Notes under the pieces: generated by a model
What the model saw: only the letters and a program-made list of their open reading frames with translations
Database searches by the model: none
What the model was told of the DNA's origin: nothing
Program-made: the position numbers and the translations under genes
Shown: piece by piece, positions 1-8,253 of the stretch
Numbering within the stretch: the first letter of the stretch is position 1
Layout: each line of letters begins with the position of its first letter
Assembly (NCBI GenBank): GCA_019637635.1
Contig: JAHBVI010000003.1
Span: 54,223-118,222 of the forward strand
Direction: 5' to 3'
Origin: Anaerolineae bacterium
GTDB lineage: Bacteria > Chloroflexota > Anaerolineae > Promineifilales > Promineifilaceae
Length of the DNA: 64,000 nucleotides

Positions 1-191
1 CCCACCAGCAGCATCAGGCTCAACACCCCCGCCAGCACAAAAAAACCAAGCCATTTGGCAGCGTAGGCAGTGCGCGCATTGGCCGCGTTCCCGGCCAAAA
101 AAGCGATCAGGCCAGGATACAGCGGCAGCACACAGACATTAGTGAGAATGGCAGCGTTGCCGAGGAGGAAGGCTTCGAGTAACTGATTCAT
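1..191 (-). CDS. CcdA/DsbD-type thiol-disulfide transmembrane protein, partial
   Basis: Only the first 63 codons lie in the window; the gene runs off the left edge. The translation starts MNQLLEAFLLGNAAILTN and has a first membrane segment with Cys-Val-Leu-Pro-Leu-Tyr-Pro-Gly, matching the CVLP-x-x-PG signature of CcdA-family proteins, which pass electrons from cytoplasmic thioredoxin across the membrane. It follows the thioredoxin-like lipoprotein gene on the same strand (76 bp gap, filled by an inverted repeat). Together they look like an extracytoplasmic thiol-redox pair. The family call rests on the N-terminus alone. Confidence 0.75.
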   Translation of the reverse strand, partial: MNQLLEAFLLGNAAILTNVCVLPLYPGLIAFLAGNAANARTAYAAKWLGFFVLAGVLSLMLLV

Positions 192-192
192 A

Positions 193-262
193 GGTAATCG
201 GTGAACGGTAATCGGTAATCGGTATTGAGCAGTCCGTTTACCGATCACCGATTACCGATTAC
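193..262. repeat. Intergenic inverted repeat, GTAATCGG class
   Basis: Several GGTAATCGGT units are followed by their complement (ACCGATTACCGATTAC), giving a long imperfect hairpin between the thioredoxin-like gene and the ccdA-like gene. A T-run follows on the plus strand. Related units occur at 9552, 10186, 25530 and 52203. Confidence 0.8.
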
Positions 263-266
263 TTTT

Positions 267-1043
267 TTAGCCGCCCGCTTCCTGCAATTGGCTGATGATG
301 GCGTCGGGGGATTTGATGCCGGTAGCCAGGTCGGTATAGCTGCCGTCCGGGCGGATAACAAAGTGGGGCGTGGCTGGTGGATTGACGATAGTTGTGCCAA
401 AGATAGCTGCTAACTCTTGCAGCAGTTCCGGCGAAGCGATGGCGAACGTCCAGTCAAAGCCGGTTTGCTCGGTGTAGTCGGCCAGGGCGGCATCACTGAT
501 GTTGGTTTCCACGCTCAGAGCCACAAAGACCACATCTTCTCCGGCCATCTGGCTGCGGGCGGTGGCCACGTTGCCTAACAGGCGACGGCAGTTGGAACAC
601 CAGGTGGCCATCGTTTCCACGAACACCGTCTTCCCGGCAAAGTCGGCCAGGGTAAAGGCCTGGCCTGTGCGCACGTCGGTGAGGGCGATGGTTTGCCAGG
701 TTGGTTTGGGCATCATCGTATCTTCGGCCATATCCTCTTCCATCATCGCCTCGCCTTCTTTCTCCTCCATCATGGTGTCTTCGGACATGGCGGCATCGTC
801 TTCTTTGTCTTCCATCATGGCATCATCGGACATAGTCTCTTCGCCTTCTTCCATCATGGCGTCGTCGTGTGGGTCGGCCATTTCACCGGCCATGGCGTCA
901 TCTTTTTCTTCCATGACGGTTTCGGCGGTGGTGGAGGAGGTCACGGCCGTGTCTGGTTCCGCCCCGCCTGCTGCATTACACGCCGCCATCAGCAGCGCCA
1001 GCAGCAACAAAATTCCCAAATACATCATCTTTTTCATCATCAT
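267..1043 (-). CDS. Thioredoxin-fold (TlpA-like) lipoprotein with Met/Asp/Glu-rich linker
   Basis: This 258-residue protein starts MMMKKMMYLGILLLLALLMA and has a lipobox ending in AAC, so it is probably a lipoprotein outside the membrane. Residues about 40-115 are a low-complexity linker of repeated Asp, Met and Glu (units such as DDAMMEE and EDTMMEE). The remainder is a thioredoxin fold with Trp-Cys-Ser-Asn-Cys as the redox CxxC and a cis-Pro region near NPPATPHF. The ATG at 1043 is chosen because GGAG precedes it and the signal peptide starts there; the reading frame stays open further upstream. The ccdA-like gene follows on the same strand and would recycle the disulfide. The Met-rich linker may bind copper or another soft metal; that is inference. 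Confidence 0.85.
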   Translation of the reverse strand: MMMKKMMYLGILLLLALLMAACNAAGGAEPDTAVTSSTTAETVMEEKDDAMAGEMADPHDDAMMEEGEETMSDDAMMEDKEDDAAMSEDTMMEEKEGEAMMEEDMAEDTMMPKPTWQTIALTDVRTGQAFTLADFAGKTVFVETMATWCSNCRRLLGNVATARSQMAGEDVVFVALSVETNISDAALADYTEQTGFDWTFAIASPELLQELAAIFGTTIVNPPATPHFVIRPDGSYTDLATGIKSPDAIISQLQEAGG

Positions 1044-1063
1044 TGTCTCCTCTGTTTGCGTTT

Positions 1064-1118
1064 GTAGCAGGCGATTTATCGCCCTTCTGTCACAAGCAGG
1101 CGATAAATCGCCCACTAC
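1064..1118. repeat. Inverted repeat with GGCGATTTATCGCC arms
   Basis: The arms GTAGCAGGCGATTTATCGCC and GGCGATAAATCGCCCACTAC flank a 15-base loop. It lies just upstream of the thioredoxin-like lipoprotein start, in its probable leader. It may be a MITE-like element or an mRNA hairpin. Confidence 0.75.
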
Positions 1119-1193
1119 GAACGAGGGTAGTGTACACAAATTAAGGCGATGTTCTAAAAGAATTAAGAGTTTGTTACAAAGGGGACGTGAACC

Positions 1194-1274
1194 ACGTAAT
1201 CCGTGATGCGTCATCCGTAATCCGAAAACGGATTACGGTTCACGGATTACGGGTTACGGAATACCGATTACGGG
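1194..1274. repeat. Inverted repeat, CGTAATCC class, overlapping the 3' end of rimO
   Basis: Units of CGTAATCCG and CGGATTACG alternate here. The repeat reaches into the last codons of rimO, so the final residues of that protein (VIGIP) are repeat-encoded. Confidence 0.75.
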
Positions 1275-2621
1275 AATAGGGGAAAGCACATCTACCTGCC
1301 CGGTCAGGTCGTAGGCCAGCGCTCCGTCAATGCGGATGGGAACGAGTTCACCCAGGGGCAATTCGCCGGGAATGAAAACCAGACCGTCTATTTCCGGGGC
1401 GTCGCGGTAGGTACGGCCGACACTGACATCATCGCCATACCCTTCAACCAGCACCGGCAGCACCCGCCCCACCTGTGCCTGGTTACGCGCCAGAGAGATG
1501 GACTGCTGCAACTCCATCAGTTCGTTGTGGCGGGCTTCTTTCACTTCTTCAGGTACCTGCCAGGAAACGGTGGCGGAGGGGGTGGAGGCTTCGTAGGAGT
1601 AGGTGAAAACGCCCACGCGGTCAAATTGCAGGTCGCGCGCGAATTGTTTCAGACCGTCAAACTCCTCGTCTGTTTCGCCGGGATAGCCGACAATGAAGGT
1701 GGTGCGGATGGCGATGTCCGGCATGGCCGCCCGCAGCTTTTCTACCGTCTGGTAGACCCATTCGATGTTGGCCGGGCGGCGCATCCGTTTCAGCGTTTCG
1801 CGGTGGCCGTGTTGCAGGGGGATATCCAGGTAATGGGTCATTTGCGGCAGGGAGGCCATGGTTTCAATCAGTTCATCGGTGACGTAGCCGGGGTAGGCGT
1901 ACATCAGGCGCAGCCAGGGGATGTCGGGGGCGGCCTGGGCGATCTGGCGCAGCAGGTGGCTGGCGCCGTTTTTCAGGCCAATGTCATGGCCGTAGTCGGT
2001 GCTGTCCTGGGCGATGAGGATGAGTTCCTGCACCCCGGCTTCTTGCAGGGTGACGGCTTCGGCCAGGATGGAGGCCAGGGGTCGGCTGACGTGGGTGCCT
2101 TTAATTTGGGGGATGGCGCAGAAGGCACACGGCCGTCGGCAACCATCGGCAATTTTGAGATAGGCGCTGGCCCCTTGCACGGCCGTGCGCAAGACCCCTT
2201 GTTCGTCCAGCCCCACCGTTTGCGCTTCATCCGGCAGGTGGTAGAGCGGCTGCGGCCGTTTACGGCGGCGCAGCTCCTGGATGAAGGGCACAATGTCCAT
2301 CCAGCGGCGGGTACCGATGACGCCATCAATGCCGGGCACCCATTCGACCACTTCACGGCCGTAACGCTGCGCCATGCAGCCCGCGGCAATGAGTACCTGG
2401 TTTTTCTGTTTAAGCGCCGCCAACTCTTGCAAGGCGGCGATAGATTCCTGCCGGGCGCTTTCAATAAAACCACAGGTATTAACAATGAGAACCGACGCAT
2501 CATCGGGATCGGCCGTGCCGCCAAACCCGGCCCGTTGCAGCAGCGCCGCCATGCTTTCTGAATCCACCGTATTTTTGCTGCACCCGAGGCTGAGCAGATA
2601 GAAGTTTTTGTTTTTGGTCAT
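1254..2621 (-). CDS. rimO: Ribosomal protein uS12 methylthiotransferase RimO
   Basis: This 455-residue radical SAM methylthiotransferase adds a methylthio group to an aspartate of ribosomal protein S12. The N-terminal UPF0004 domain has Cys14 (SLGCSKN), Cys50 and Cys82 for the auxiliary [4Fe-4S] cluster. The radical SAM CxxxCxxC motif is at about 161-168 (DGCRRPCAFC). The C-terminal segment fits a TRAM domain. SLGCSKNTVDSE is typical of RimO rather than MiaB. Length is normal. The start at 2621 is an ATG right after a repeat. The C-terminal few residues are encoded by the intergenic inverted repeat, so the natural end may have been altered by repeat insertion. Confidence 0.95.
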   Translation of the reverse strand: MTKNKNFYLLSLGCSKNTVDSESMAALLQRAGFGGTADPDDASVLIVNTCGFIESARQESIAALQELAALKQKNQVLIAAGCMAQRYGREVVEWVPGIDGVIGTRRWMDIVPFIQELRRRKRPQPLYHLPDEAQTVGLDEQGVLRTAVQGASAYLKIADGCRRPCAFCAIPQIKGTHVSRPLASILAEAVTLQEAGVQELILIAQDSTDYGHDIGLKNGASHLLRQIAQAAPDIPWLRLMYAYPGYVTDELIETMASLPQMTHYLDIPLQHGHRETLKRMRRPANIEWVYQTVEKLRAAMPDIAIRTTFIVGYPGETDEEFDGLKQFARDLQFDRVGVFTYSYEASTPSATVSWQVPEEVKEARHNELMELQQSISLARNQAQVGRVLPVLVEGYGDDVSVGRTYRDAPEIDGLVFIPGELPLGELVPIRIDGALAYDLTGQVDVLSPIPVIGIP

Positions 2622-2629
2622 GGGTGAGA

Positions 2630-2698
2630 GGGTAATTGAGTAATTGCGTAATTGGGTAAGCGGGTAATTACGCAGTTACCCAGTTACCCAATTACCTT
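2630..2698. repeat. Inverted repeat, GGGTAATTG class
   Basis: Tandem GTAATTGAGTAATTGCG-like units are followed by the complementary GTTACCCAATTACC units. It fills the spacer between the rodZ-like gene and rimO. Confidence 0.75.
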
Positions 2699-2701
2699 CG
2701 T

Positions 2702-3640
2702 TTATTGCGTCGTCGTCCACACTTCTTCTTTATACTCGCCGCGCTGGCCCATGAAGCCTAGTTCGGTGCCGTTGATGGTGACGAAGACGCCGGCGGCATT
2801 GCCCGTCAGCACTTTGGCCTCGTCGTTGGCCTGCCATTCATACTTGGGGTCGGTGGGGCGGGCGATGCCGCTAAAAACCACCTGCCCATCAATGGTCACT
2901 TCCATCCAGGTGCGTTCAGAAATGAGCAGTTCCAGCAAGATGGTATCCATCGTGGCGGGAAGGGGGGGGCGGGTGGGCAGCGGCGTGGGCAGTGTGGTAG
3001 AAACGCCGCTGCTGCCGCCAGTGATGAAGTCATTACGCCCGGTGGGGTTAATCAATTCGTCAGGAGCGAAGTCCGGGGTTTCGGTGGCTTCAGGGGTGGG
3101 CGTGGTCTGGTTGAGTAAATTTTGCACCGCGCCTTGAATGTCTTCAGTCAGCCGTTCTGTACCGTCGCCGTTGCCGGTGAGCAAGGGGATAAACCGCTGC
3201 CCGGCCAGGTAGATGAGGCCAATAAGGGCCGCAATAATTACCAGGCGCAAAATGGTCTCGGAACGGGGGCCACCGGCACGGCGGCTGAAACCGGCGTCCA
3301 CTTCCATGTTGACCGGCTCAAAAAATGGCTGGTCGGCCGGCGGCTCTTTTAAGGCCGGGGCGATGGGCTGCTGGTTACTGAAGGTTTCGGTTTTTTTCTT
3401 GGGGCGTTTGCCCTGACCATATTCGTAACGGTCGAGCAGCGGTTGGGGGTCTAGCCCTAAAAAGCGGGAATAGTTGCGCAAAAAACCGCGTACATGAACG
3501 GGGGTGGGGAGACGGTCGTAGTCGCCATTTTCCAACGCTTCCAGGTAACGGCTACTGATGCGGGTTTCCGCCTGGACTTCTTGCAGCGTCAGCCCTTTGG
3601 TTTCACGGGCTTCACGCAAAATATGACCCAGTTCGTCCAT
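2702..3640 (-). CDS. RodZ-like cytoskeletal/HTH membrane protein
   Basis: This 312-residue protein starts MDELGHILREARETKGLTL with a Cro/C1-type HTH over the first 65 residues (HTH_25 class, ending in the NYSRFLGLDPQPLL region). Next come a charged linker, one membrane helix (LRLVIIAALIGLIYLAG), a Pro/Thr linker and a C-terminal DUF4115-like beta domain. This is the RodZ architecture, which links MreB to the envelope in cell-shape control. No mre genes are in the window. The ATG at 3640 is chosen; a TTG at 3661 is possible but lies within a hairpin. An imperfect Shine-Dalgarno leaves the start uncertain. Confidence 0.8.
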   Translation of the reverse strand: MDELGHILREARETKGLTLQEVQAETRISSRYLEALENGDYDRLPTPVHVRGFLRNYSRFLGLDPQPLLDRYEYGQGKRPKKKTETFSNQQPIAPALKEPPADQPFFEPVNMEVDAGFSRRAGGPRSETILRLVIIAALIGLIYLAGQRFIPLLTGNGDGTERLTEDIQGAVQNLLNQTTPTPEATETPDFAPDELINPTGRNDFITGGSSGVSTTLPTPLPTRPPLPATMDTILLELLISERTWMEVTIDGQVVFSGIARPTDPKYEWQANDEAKVLTGNAAGVFVTINGTELGFMGQRGEYKEEVWTTTQ

Positions 3641-3645
3641 ATCAG

Positions 3646-3676
3646 TTAAAAAGCGGGGCAAACCCTCACCCCGCTT
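3646..3676 (-). terminator. Hairpin with T-run after the bL9 gene
   Basis: Read on the minus strand, AAAGCGGGG and CCCCGCTTTTT form a stem with a 10-base loop and a U-run. It sits downstream of the bL9 gene and just before the rodZ-like ATG. Confidence 0.5.
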
Positions 3677-3703
3677 TCCGTTTTTCAGGTGTATTGGATG
3701 AGT

Positions 3704-3767
3704 AGTGCCAGGAAAGGGGCTTTTCGACTCCGGTTAACCAAAACGGGGTTACCCTTTGCCTGGCACT
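3704..3767. repeat. 64-bp inverted repeat, AGTGCCAGG family, copy 1
   Basis: The left arm AGTGCCAGGAAAGGG and right arm CCCTTTGCCTGGCACT enclose a core containing GGTTAACCAAAAC. Further copies of 63-64 bp are at 14960, 21186 and 59831. Confidence 0.85.
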
Positions 3768-3772
3768 GCCCT

Positions 3773-4288
3773 TTAGGCTTCGTCCGTTTCGGCCACCGGC
3801 TCAGCCATGACGGCCGTTTCGTCAACAGACGCCATTTCTTCTTCCGTTTCATTTTCGATGACGGCCGTTAACTCTGGATGAAACTCGGCGCTCAGGCGAA
3901 CCACCACTTTGTGTTCGCCCAATTGGCGCAATGGATCCACGCCTACCTTACGGCGATCAATTTCGGTGCCCAAGGCCTCGTTTAAGGCATCGGCCACCAT
4001 GGCCGTGGTAATGGAACCATACAACTTGCCGCTTTCCCCGGCGCGGGCTTTGAATACCAGGCGAACTCCCTGAATTTTGGCGGACAGCGCTTCATATTCC
4101 CGGCGCTGCTCGGCGCGGTGCGCTTCCGCCTTTTTGCGCCAGTTTTCTGCCTGTTTCATGGTCCCCGGCGTGGCCATCAAGGCCAGTCCATTAGGAATCA
4201 GATAATTACGGCCGTAGCCATCACTTACGGTACGCACTTCACCGGCATACCCCAGATTTTCCACATCTTGCTTTAACAGCACTTTCAT
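3773..4288 (-). CDS. rplI: 50S ribosomal protein bL9
   Basis: This 171-residue protein starts MKVLLKQDVENLGYAGEV and has the N-terminal bL9 signature with the conserved G-YGRNYLIPNGLA stretch that binds 23S rRNA. A connecting helix (about 45-75) and the C-terminal bL9 domain follow. The usual length is about 148, so there is an acidic tail of some 22 residues ending AETDEA, part of which is encoded around two ACGGCCGT copies. The start at 4288 is set by family alignment and a GGAG upstream; the frame continues further upstream without support. It usually sits with rpsF and ssb, which are absent here. Confidence 0.95.
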   Translation of the reverse strand: MKVLLKQDVENLGYAGEVRTVSDGYGRNYLIPNGLALMATPGTMKQAENWRKKAEAHRAEQRREYEALSAKIQGVRLVFKARAGESGKLYGSITTAMVADALNEALGTEIDRRKVGVDPLRQLGEHKVVVRLSAEFHPELTAVIENETEEEMASVDETAVMAEPVAETDEA

Positions 4289-4725
4289 AGCTGCACCAAC
4301 TCCATTTCTTAAAAATTTGCAAGGGTGGATGTTACCAAAGGGGGGAACTTTTGACAAACAGGTTAAGCAGGCGTTCAAGTTTGGGTGTGACACAGAACAG
4401 GTGATGGGGCGCGCGGCAAGTACCGGATAAGTTCGAATTTCCTGGCTTGTAGTCTGGCTTTTGGAGCCAGTATTACGCTGAATGAACGATAAATAAGCGG
4501 CAGGTGACTACTAAACATATAGCTTTTCAGAAGATGGTTTTGCGTAGGAGCGCGGGCGAGACATCCGTGCCTCAAAAAGCATCATTATTTGAACATCTCT
4601 AACTTATGGTGAAGCCAAACAGTGGTATAATTTAATTGCCTCAGGCAGCGCATTTTCCTTCATACATCTTTTCCAGCTAAAACATCATAGCAGTAGATCA
4701 AAAATAATCAAACGAGTGAGGTTCG
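4289..4725. other. Gene-free stretch upstream of the SARP regulator
   Basis: No credible coding region was found in these 437 bases. A TATAAT at 4626-4631, with a weak TTATGG 16 bases upstream, is a possible promoter for the rightward regulator gene about 95 bases downstream. Confidence 0.4.
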
Positions 4726-6072
4726 ATGAGCATGGACTCGCAAATGCTGAGTACCGCGGTCTCTGGTTATGGCCGAATCCATTTCGACTGGCAGCAACTG
4801 CAACTGCTAATAGACGCACGTCAGTACGATGTTGCCCTCTGCTACCTTTCCACCCTACAAGCGCAGACCGTAGAAAACGAACTTTACTTGCCCATATTGG
4901 CTATGGTGTGCCAGATGTGTGAGACATGCCAGCAGCAAGAGCAGATGGTTTCTACTTATGAAGAAGCCTACAAACAAGCATCCGCCAACGAAGTGAAACT
5001 GCGCCAACAACTGCAACTTTTACTTCAATCTCTGGAAAATATAGAGTTGTCACTTTCTCCCAACATCGAAGAACAATCTATACTGGTTCCAGAGGAAATG
5101 TCAGCGGAAAGGGAATCTGGGCAAAAGGGACAAAAAAAGCTGCCGGTTCTTTGGCAGCACATCAAACATTTTCTAAAGGTGGATAATCGTGCCGAAGAAC
5201 TTGAGGACTCTTTGAGCGTAGCAGGTCAGGCGACTGACCTGACTGAACAGTATGAGCCACGCTTGCTCTATCCCCAAAATGTGGCCGGTGAGGCACGGCC
5301 GTTTCTCAGCTTCTACTGCCTGGGCACCTTCCAGGTTTACGAAGACGAACTCTTGATTGACAACTGGCCCAGCCGTAAAGGGCGCTCCATCCTAAAATAT
5401 CTGGTCACTCATCGGGAACACCCGATTCCCAAAGAAGTGCTAATGGAGTTGTTTTGGCCTGAATCCGATCCTGATTCTGCGCGAAATAATCTGAACGTAA
5501 CTATTTATGGTTTGCGCCAGGCGCTGCGCAATGGGTATCCAGAATATTCTCACGTTTTGTTTCAAGAAGATTGTTATTTGCTCAACCCAGGTATGATGGT
5601 GTGGGTTGACATAGAGGAGTTTGAACAGAGGCTGAGGCGGGCCAACATGTTGTGGCAAAAAGAGCAACCGGAGCAAGCTGTTTGGGAGTCCCATGCGGCA
5701 GAATCGTTATATGGGGGGGAATTTCTGGCTGAGGATAGATATGAGGATTGGGTTTTGTCTCGACGGCAAGAGTTACAAGAAGCATACATTCAACTGTGTA
5801 CGCAATTAAGTGACCATTATTATGGCAGGCAGGCTTACAATGCCTGCGTAACGTTTTGTCGAAAAGTGCTGGCAATTGAGCCGTGCCAGGAAAGCACACA
5901 CCGACGCCTGATGCAATCATATACCCGAATGGGGCAGGCACACCTGGCTCTACGCCAATATCATTTATGCGAAACGAGCCTGAAATGTGAATTGGACGTG
6001 CAGCCGGAACCAGAAACGTGGCGGCTTTACCAGGATATTCGGGCAGGAAACGGCCGTACACTCACCGTCTGA
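4726..6072 (+). CDS. SARP/AfsR-like transcriptional regulator with BTAD domain
   Basis: This 448-residue protein has a variable N-terminal part (about 1-190) likely helical, possibly TPR-like. A winged-helix DNA-binding region follows from about 198 (LSFYCLGTFQVY ... LFWPESDPDSARNNLNVTIYGLRQAL). The C-terminal bacterial transcriptional activation domain has TPR-like helices (RLMQSYTRMGQAHLALRQY). This organisation is that of SARP-family activators, common in Actinobacteria and Chloroflexota. ATG at 4726 has GAGG seven bases upstream; a second ATG lies two codons on. Two unrecognised genes follow on the same strand and are plausible targets. No ATPase domain is present, so it is a short SARP rather than a full AfsR. 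Confidence 0.85.
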   Translation: MSMDSQMLSTAVSGYGRIHFDWQQLQLLIDARQYDVALCYLSTLQAQTVENELYLPILAMVCQMCETCQQQEQMVSTYEEAYKQASANEVKLRQQLQLLLQSLENIELSLSPNIEEQSILVPEEMSAERESGQKGQKKLPVLWQHIKHFLKVDNRAEELEDSLSVAGQATDLTEQYEPRLLYPQNVAGEARPFLSFYCLGTFQVYEDELLIDNWPSRKGRSILKYLVTHREHPIPKEVLMELFWPESDPDSARNNLNVTIYGLRQALRNGYPEYSHVLFQEDCYLLNPGMMVWVDIEEFEQRLRRANMLWQKEQPEQAVWESHAAESLYGGEFLAEDRYEDWVLSRRQELQEAYIQLCTQLSDHYYGRQAYNACVTFCRKVLAIEPCQESTHRRLMQSYTRMGQAHLALRQYHLCETSLKCELDVQPEPETWRLYQDIRAGNGRTLTV

Positions 6073-6343
6073 ACAATATTGGCCGTTGCCAATGGGTTTG
6101 CGCCAAGCCAGAAGTTCAACTTTTTCTCTGGTTGACCAGAAAATTGGATAGCTAAAAGGAGCCCTTTTCTCGTCAGCCTGGTAATTACAATCGCACTTAA
6201 TTCCAAATTCCCACTAATTAAGCACAGAAAAAGTTTGAATTAAGTGACACGCCTTATAAAAGGGATGTATTTGCGTTTCGGGCCCAAAAAGCGCAGAACA
6301 ATTTTATCCAGGTTCCCATATCCAAATCACGGAGGTAATGAAA

Positions 6344-6802
6344 ATGCCCATTCAAGTCCCAAATTTCGCTTTAGCGGCAAATTTTGTAAATGTCACTATT
6401 CAAGAAGTAGGTGGGGTTGCTCCCTCCACCATCATCGAGGCCGGCCGAGATTGGACGGTCAACATTCAGTGGTCATTGGCTGGTACGGGTTTTGAGATGA
6501 TCGGCGGGATGTGGCACGTCCACGTCAATCTGGAATCCTTTGGCCCCGGCCCAGAATTGTCACTGGCGGATTTTATCCCCCCCGAAACGTCCGATGTTCC
6601 GCTGCCGAGCGCCGATGGTCAATACGCACTTAATTTCACAGTGCCTGGTAGAGTCCTGGACAGCAGGAAGGTGCCACATCAAGGGTTGGCCATGAAGATG
6701 GTTGTGCTGCTGACCTATCGCAACCTGCTCGGCCATATTGACGACATGGCTGGTTACTACGAAGGGCCTATGTTGCAGTTTTATCGCAGCGATGCGGACT
6801 AA
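6344..6802 (+). CDS. Unrecognised protein
   Basis: I do not recognise this 152-residue protein. It starts MPIQVPNFALAANF, has no signal peptide or membrane segment, and is rich in beta-forming residues with Trp and His in the middle (GMWHVHVNL). The ATG at 6344 is eight bases after a strong GGAGG, so it is preferred over the ATG at 6338. It ends before a strong terminator hairpin and lies between the SARP regulator and another unrecognised gene. No function is proposed. Confidence 0.7.
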   Translation: MPIQVPNFALAANFVNVTIQEVGGVAPSTIIEAGRDWTVNIQWSLAGTGFEMIGGMWHVHVNLESFGPGPELSLADFIPPETSDVPLPSADGQYALNFTVPGRVLDSRKVPHQGLAMKMVVLLTYRNLLGHIDDMAGYYEGPMLQFYRSDAD

Positions 6803-6835
6803 ACAAAAGCTGCTTCCGGTCATCCATTAGTTTCA

Positions 6836-6877
6836 ACACGCTGCCCCGGTAGTACCTCACCGGGACAGCGTGTTTTG
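6836..6877 (+). terminator. Rho-independent terminator
   Basis: ACACGCTGCCCCGGT pairs with ACCGGGACAGCGTGT (one mismatch in 15) and is followed by TTTT. It lies 34 bases after the stop at 6802. The next gene's Shine-Dalgarno begins just behind it. Confidence 0.75.
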
Positions 6878-6890
6878 TGGGAGGTGCATA

Positions 6891-7796
6891 ATGACAACGA
6901 AGGCGGTATTAACACGAAATCAAGAAGATGATCTGACACGTATTCGGGGAATTGGGCCGGCCACGCAAAAATGGTTTGGAGAAAAACTGTCTGTGCGTCA
7001 GTTTACCCATCTGGCGGCAATATCAGCCGCCGAAATTGAAGCGCAAATGCGAAGCGACGGCCGTATCGCCTCGCACAACGAAATTGAGTCATGGCAGGCC
7101 CAGGCGCGCGAACTGGCTTTAGAAAACCAAACTGCTGTTAATGCGAAAATGCCCGGGCCAGCCCACACAAATTGGCGGTCGTTAGCAACGGTGGTGGTAG
7201 AATATCAGGTGGCTCAAGAGGCAACGCCAGCCGCATATCGCACAAGAGTACACTATATGGAAGTGGACCAAGATGAAAGCTGGCCGGGGATTGAGTTTGA
7301 ACAGTTATCCCAATGGCTAAAGACCCATTTGCCCGTCTCGATCCGCGACCAACCATTAGCCATCGCCCCATCGCCCTGTGATCAAACCCAGATAATGGTC
7401 AAACAGGTTGGCGGAGCAAAAATTGTGCCCCAATCTGTGCATCTAAGCCAGCACCCTGCGTATCATACGGTGTGGGTGTTGGGAGAAGAGAAACGGCCGT
7501 TTCTGGCCCACGTTTCCCACGCAAAGCCCATCCAACTTCAACTTGACCTAAATGTTCCCGAACTGGGTACCCCACCACTGCTCAGTGCAAAATGTTATCT
7601 GCACAATCTGTCAACATTGTGGGCCGATGTGCGTTTGATGACGCCCGTTGAAGTCTGCAATGGCACAACACATCCAGCGTTGAGATTGGATAATCTGTTG
7701 CTGGAGCCAGGTATGTATGAGGTCAGTGTGATGGTACAGGCAGGAAAGAGTCTGGCCGCACAGTATGTGGCGCTCCCCAAGTTACACGTTATGTAG
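6891..7796 (+). CDS. Unrecognised protein with N-terminal helix-hairpin-helix
   Basis: This 301-residue protein starts MTTKAVLTRNQEDDLTRIRG. Residues about 10-45 (LTRIRGIGPATQKWFGEKL) match the helix-hairpin-helix pattern seen in DNA-binding and polymerase-accessory proteins. The rest is unrecognised and looks soluble, with a beta-rich C-terminal half. GGGAGG lies seven bases before the ATG at 6891. The terminator just upstream suggests it is transcribed from its own promoter or by read-through. DNA contact is an inference from the HhH only. Confidence 0.7.
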   Translation: MTTKAVLTRNQEDDLTRIRGIGPATQKWFGEKLSVRQFTHLAAISAAEIEAQMRSDGRIASHNEIESWQAQARELALENQTAVNAKMPGPAHTNWRSLATVVVEYQVAQEATPAAYRTRVHYMEVDQDESWPGIEFEQLSQWLKTHLPVSIRDQPLAIAPSPCDQTQIMVKQVGGAKIVPQSVHLSQHPAYHTVWVLGEEKRPFLAHVSHAKPIQLQLDLNVPELGTPPLLSAKCYLHNLSTLWADVRLMTPVEVCNGTTHPALRLDNLLLEPGMYEVSVMVQAGKSLAAQYVALPKLHVM

Positions 7797-7800
7797 CCAA

Positions 7801-8037
7801 TTAATCTGGTGACACATCCAGGCTGAAGTCCGCAAACAGGTTGATTTGCGGCGTCTGGAAGAAGGTATGTGAAGCAGTTTGGTCACCGTGGTTAATTGGC
7901 ACGCGGGTTCCAAACTGAATGGTACCCTTGTTATTAACCTCGGCGGCAAAAGCATAACGGCACTGCTTACATTCAAAGATGCGCAAACCGTTTGGATAGG
8001 TCCGTGGCGATATTTTTATCTCGTGTGTTTGGGGCAT
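7801..8037 (-). CDS. Small protein with a CxxC motif, unrecognised
   Basis: This 78-residue protein starts MPQTHEIKISPRTYPNGL and has one CKQC pair followed by RYAFAAEV, suggesting a single zinc-knuckle or rubredoxin-like half site. GAGGA lies four bases before the ATG at 8037. The open frame continues upstream without start support. It converges on the HhH-containing gene with only four bases between the stops. No family recognised. Confidence 0.6.
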   Translation of the reverse strand: MPQTHEIKISPRTYPNGLRIFECKQCRYAFAAEVNNKGTIQFGTRVPINHGDQTASHTFFQTPQINLFADFSLDVSPD

Positions 8038-8253
8038 AGTTTCCTCATTTCGACTCTTATTTTTGCCAATAAATACACAGCCTGAATGCTGTTTGCCGCA
8101 GCTATGGTAATCAAAATCCGATAAGGCAGGTATAGGAATTTTTAACCAGGATATATGTGTCAATCGGGTAACTTTGCCCAACTGACAGAGGCTCACACAG
8201 TCTGGTGGCGATGCCTTGTCCTCATCGCCTCACCCCTTCACTGCATTACCATT

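Noticed and set aside
1527..2561. Long open frame on the plus strand opposite rimO (344 codons)
   Set aside because: It is a shadow of a well-supported gene on the other strand; its translation has no recognised domain and a Gly/Ala/Arg composition typical of antisense frames in GC-rich DNA.
4375..4575. Short minus-strand open frame upstream of the bL9 gene
   Set aside because: No ribosome site, no family likeness, and its end overlaps the region just upstream of the supported bL9 start.
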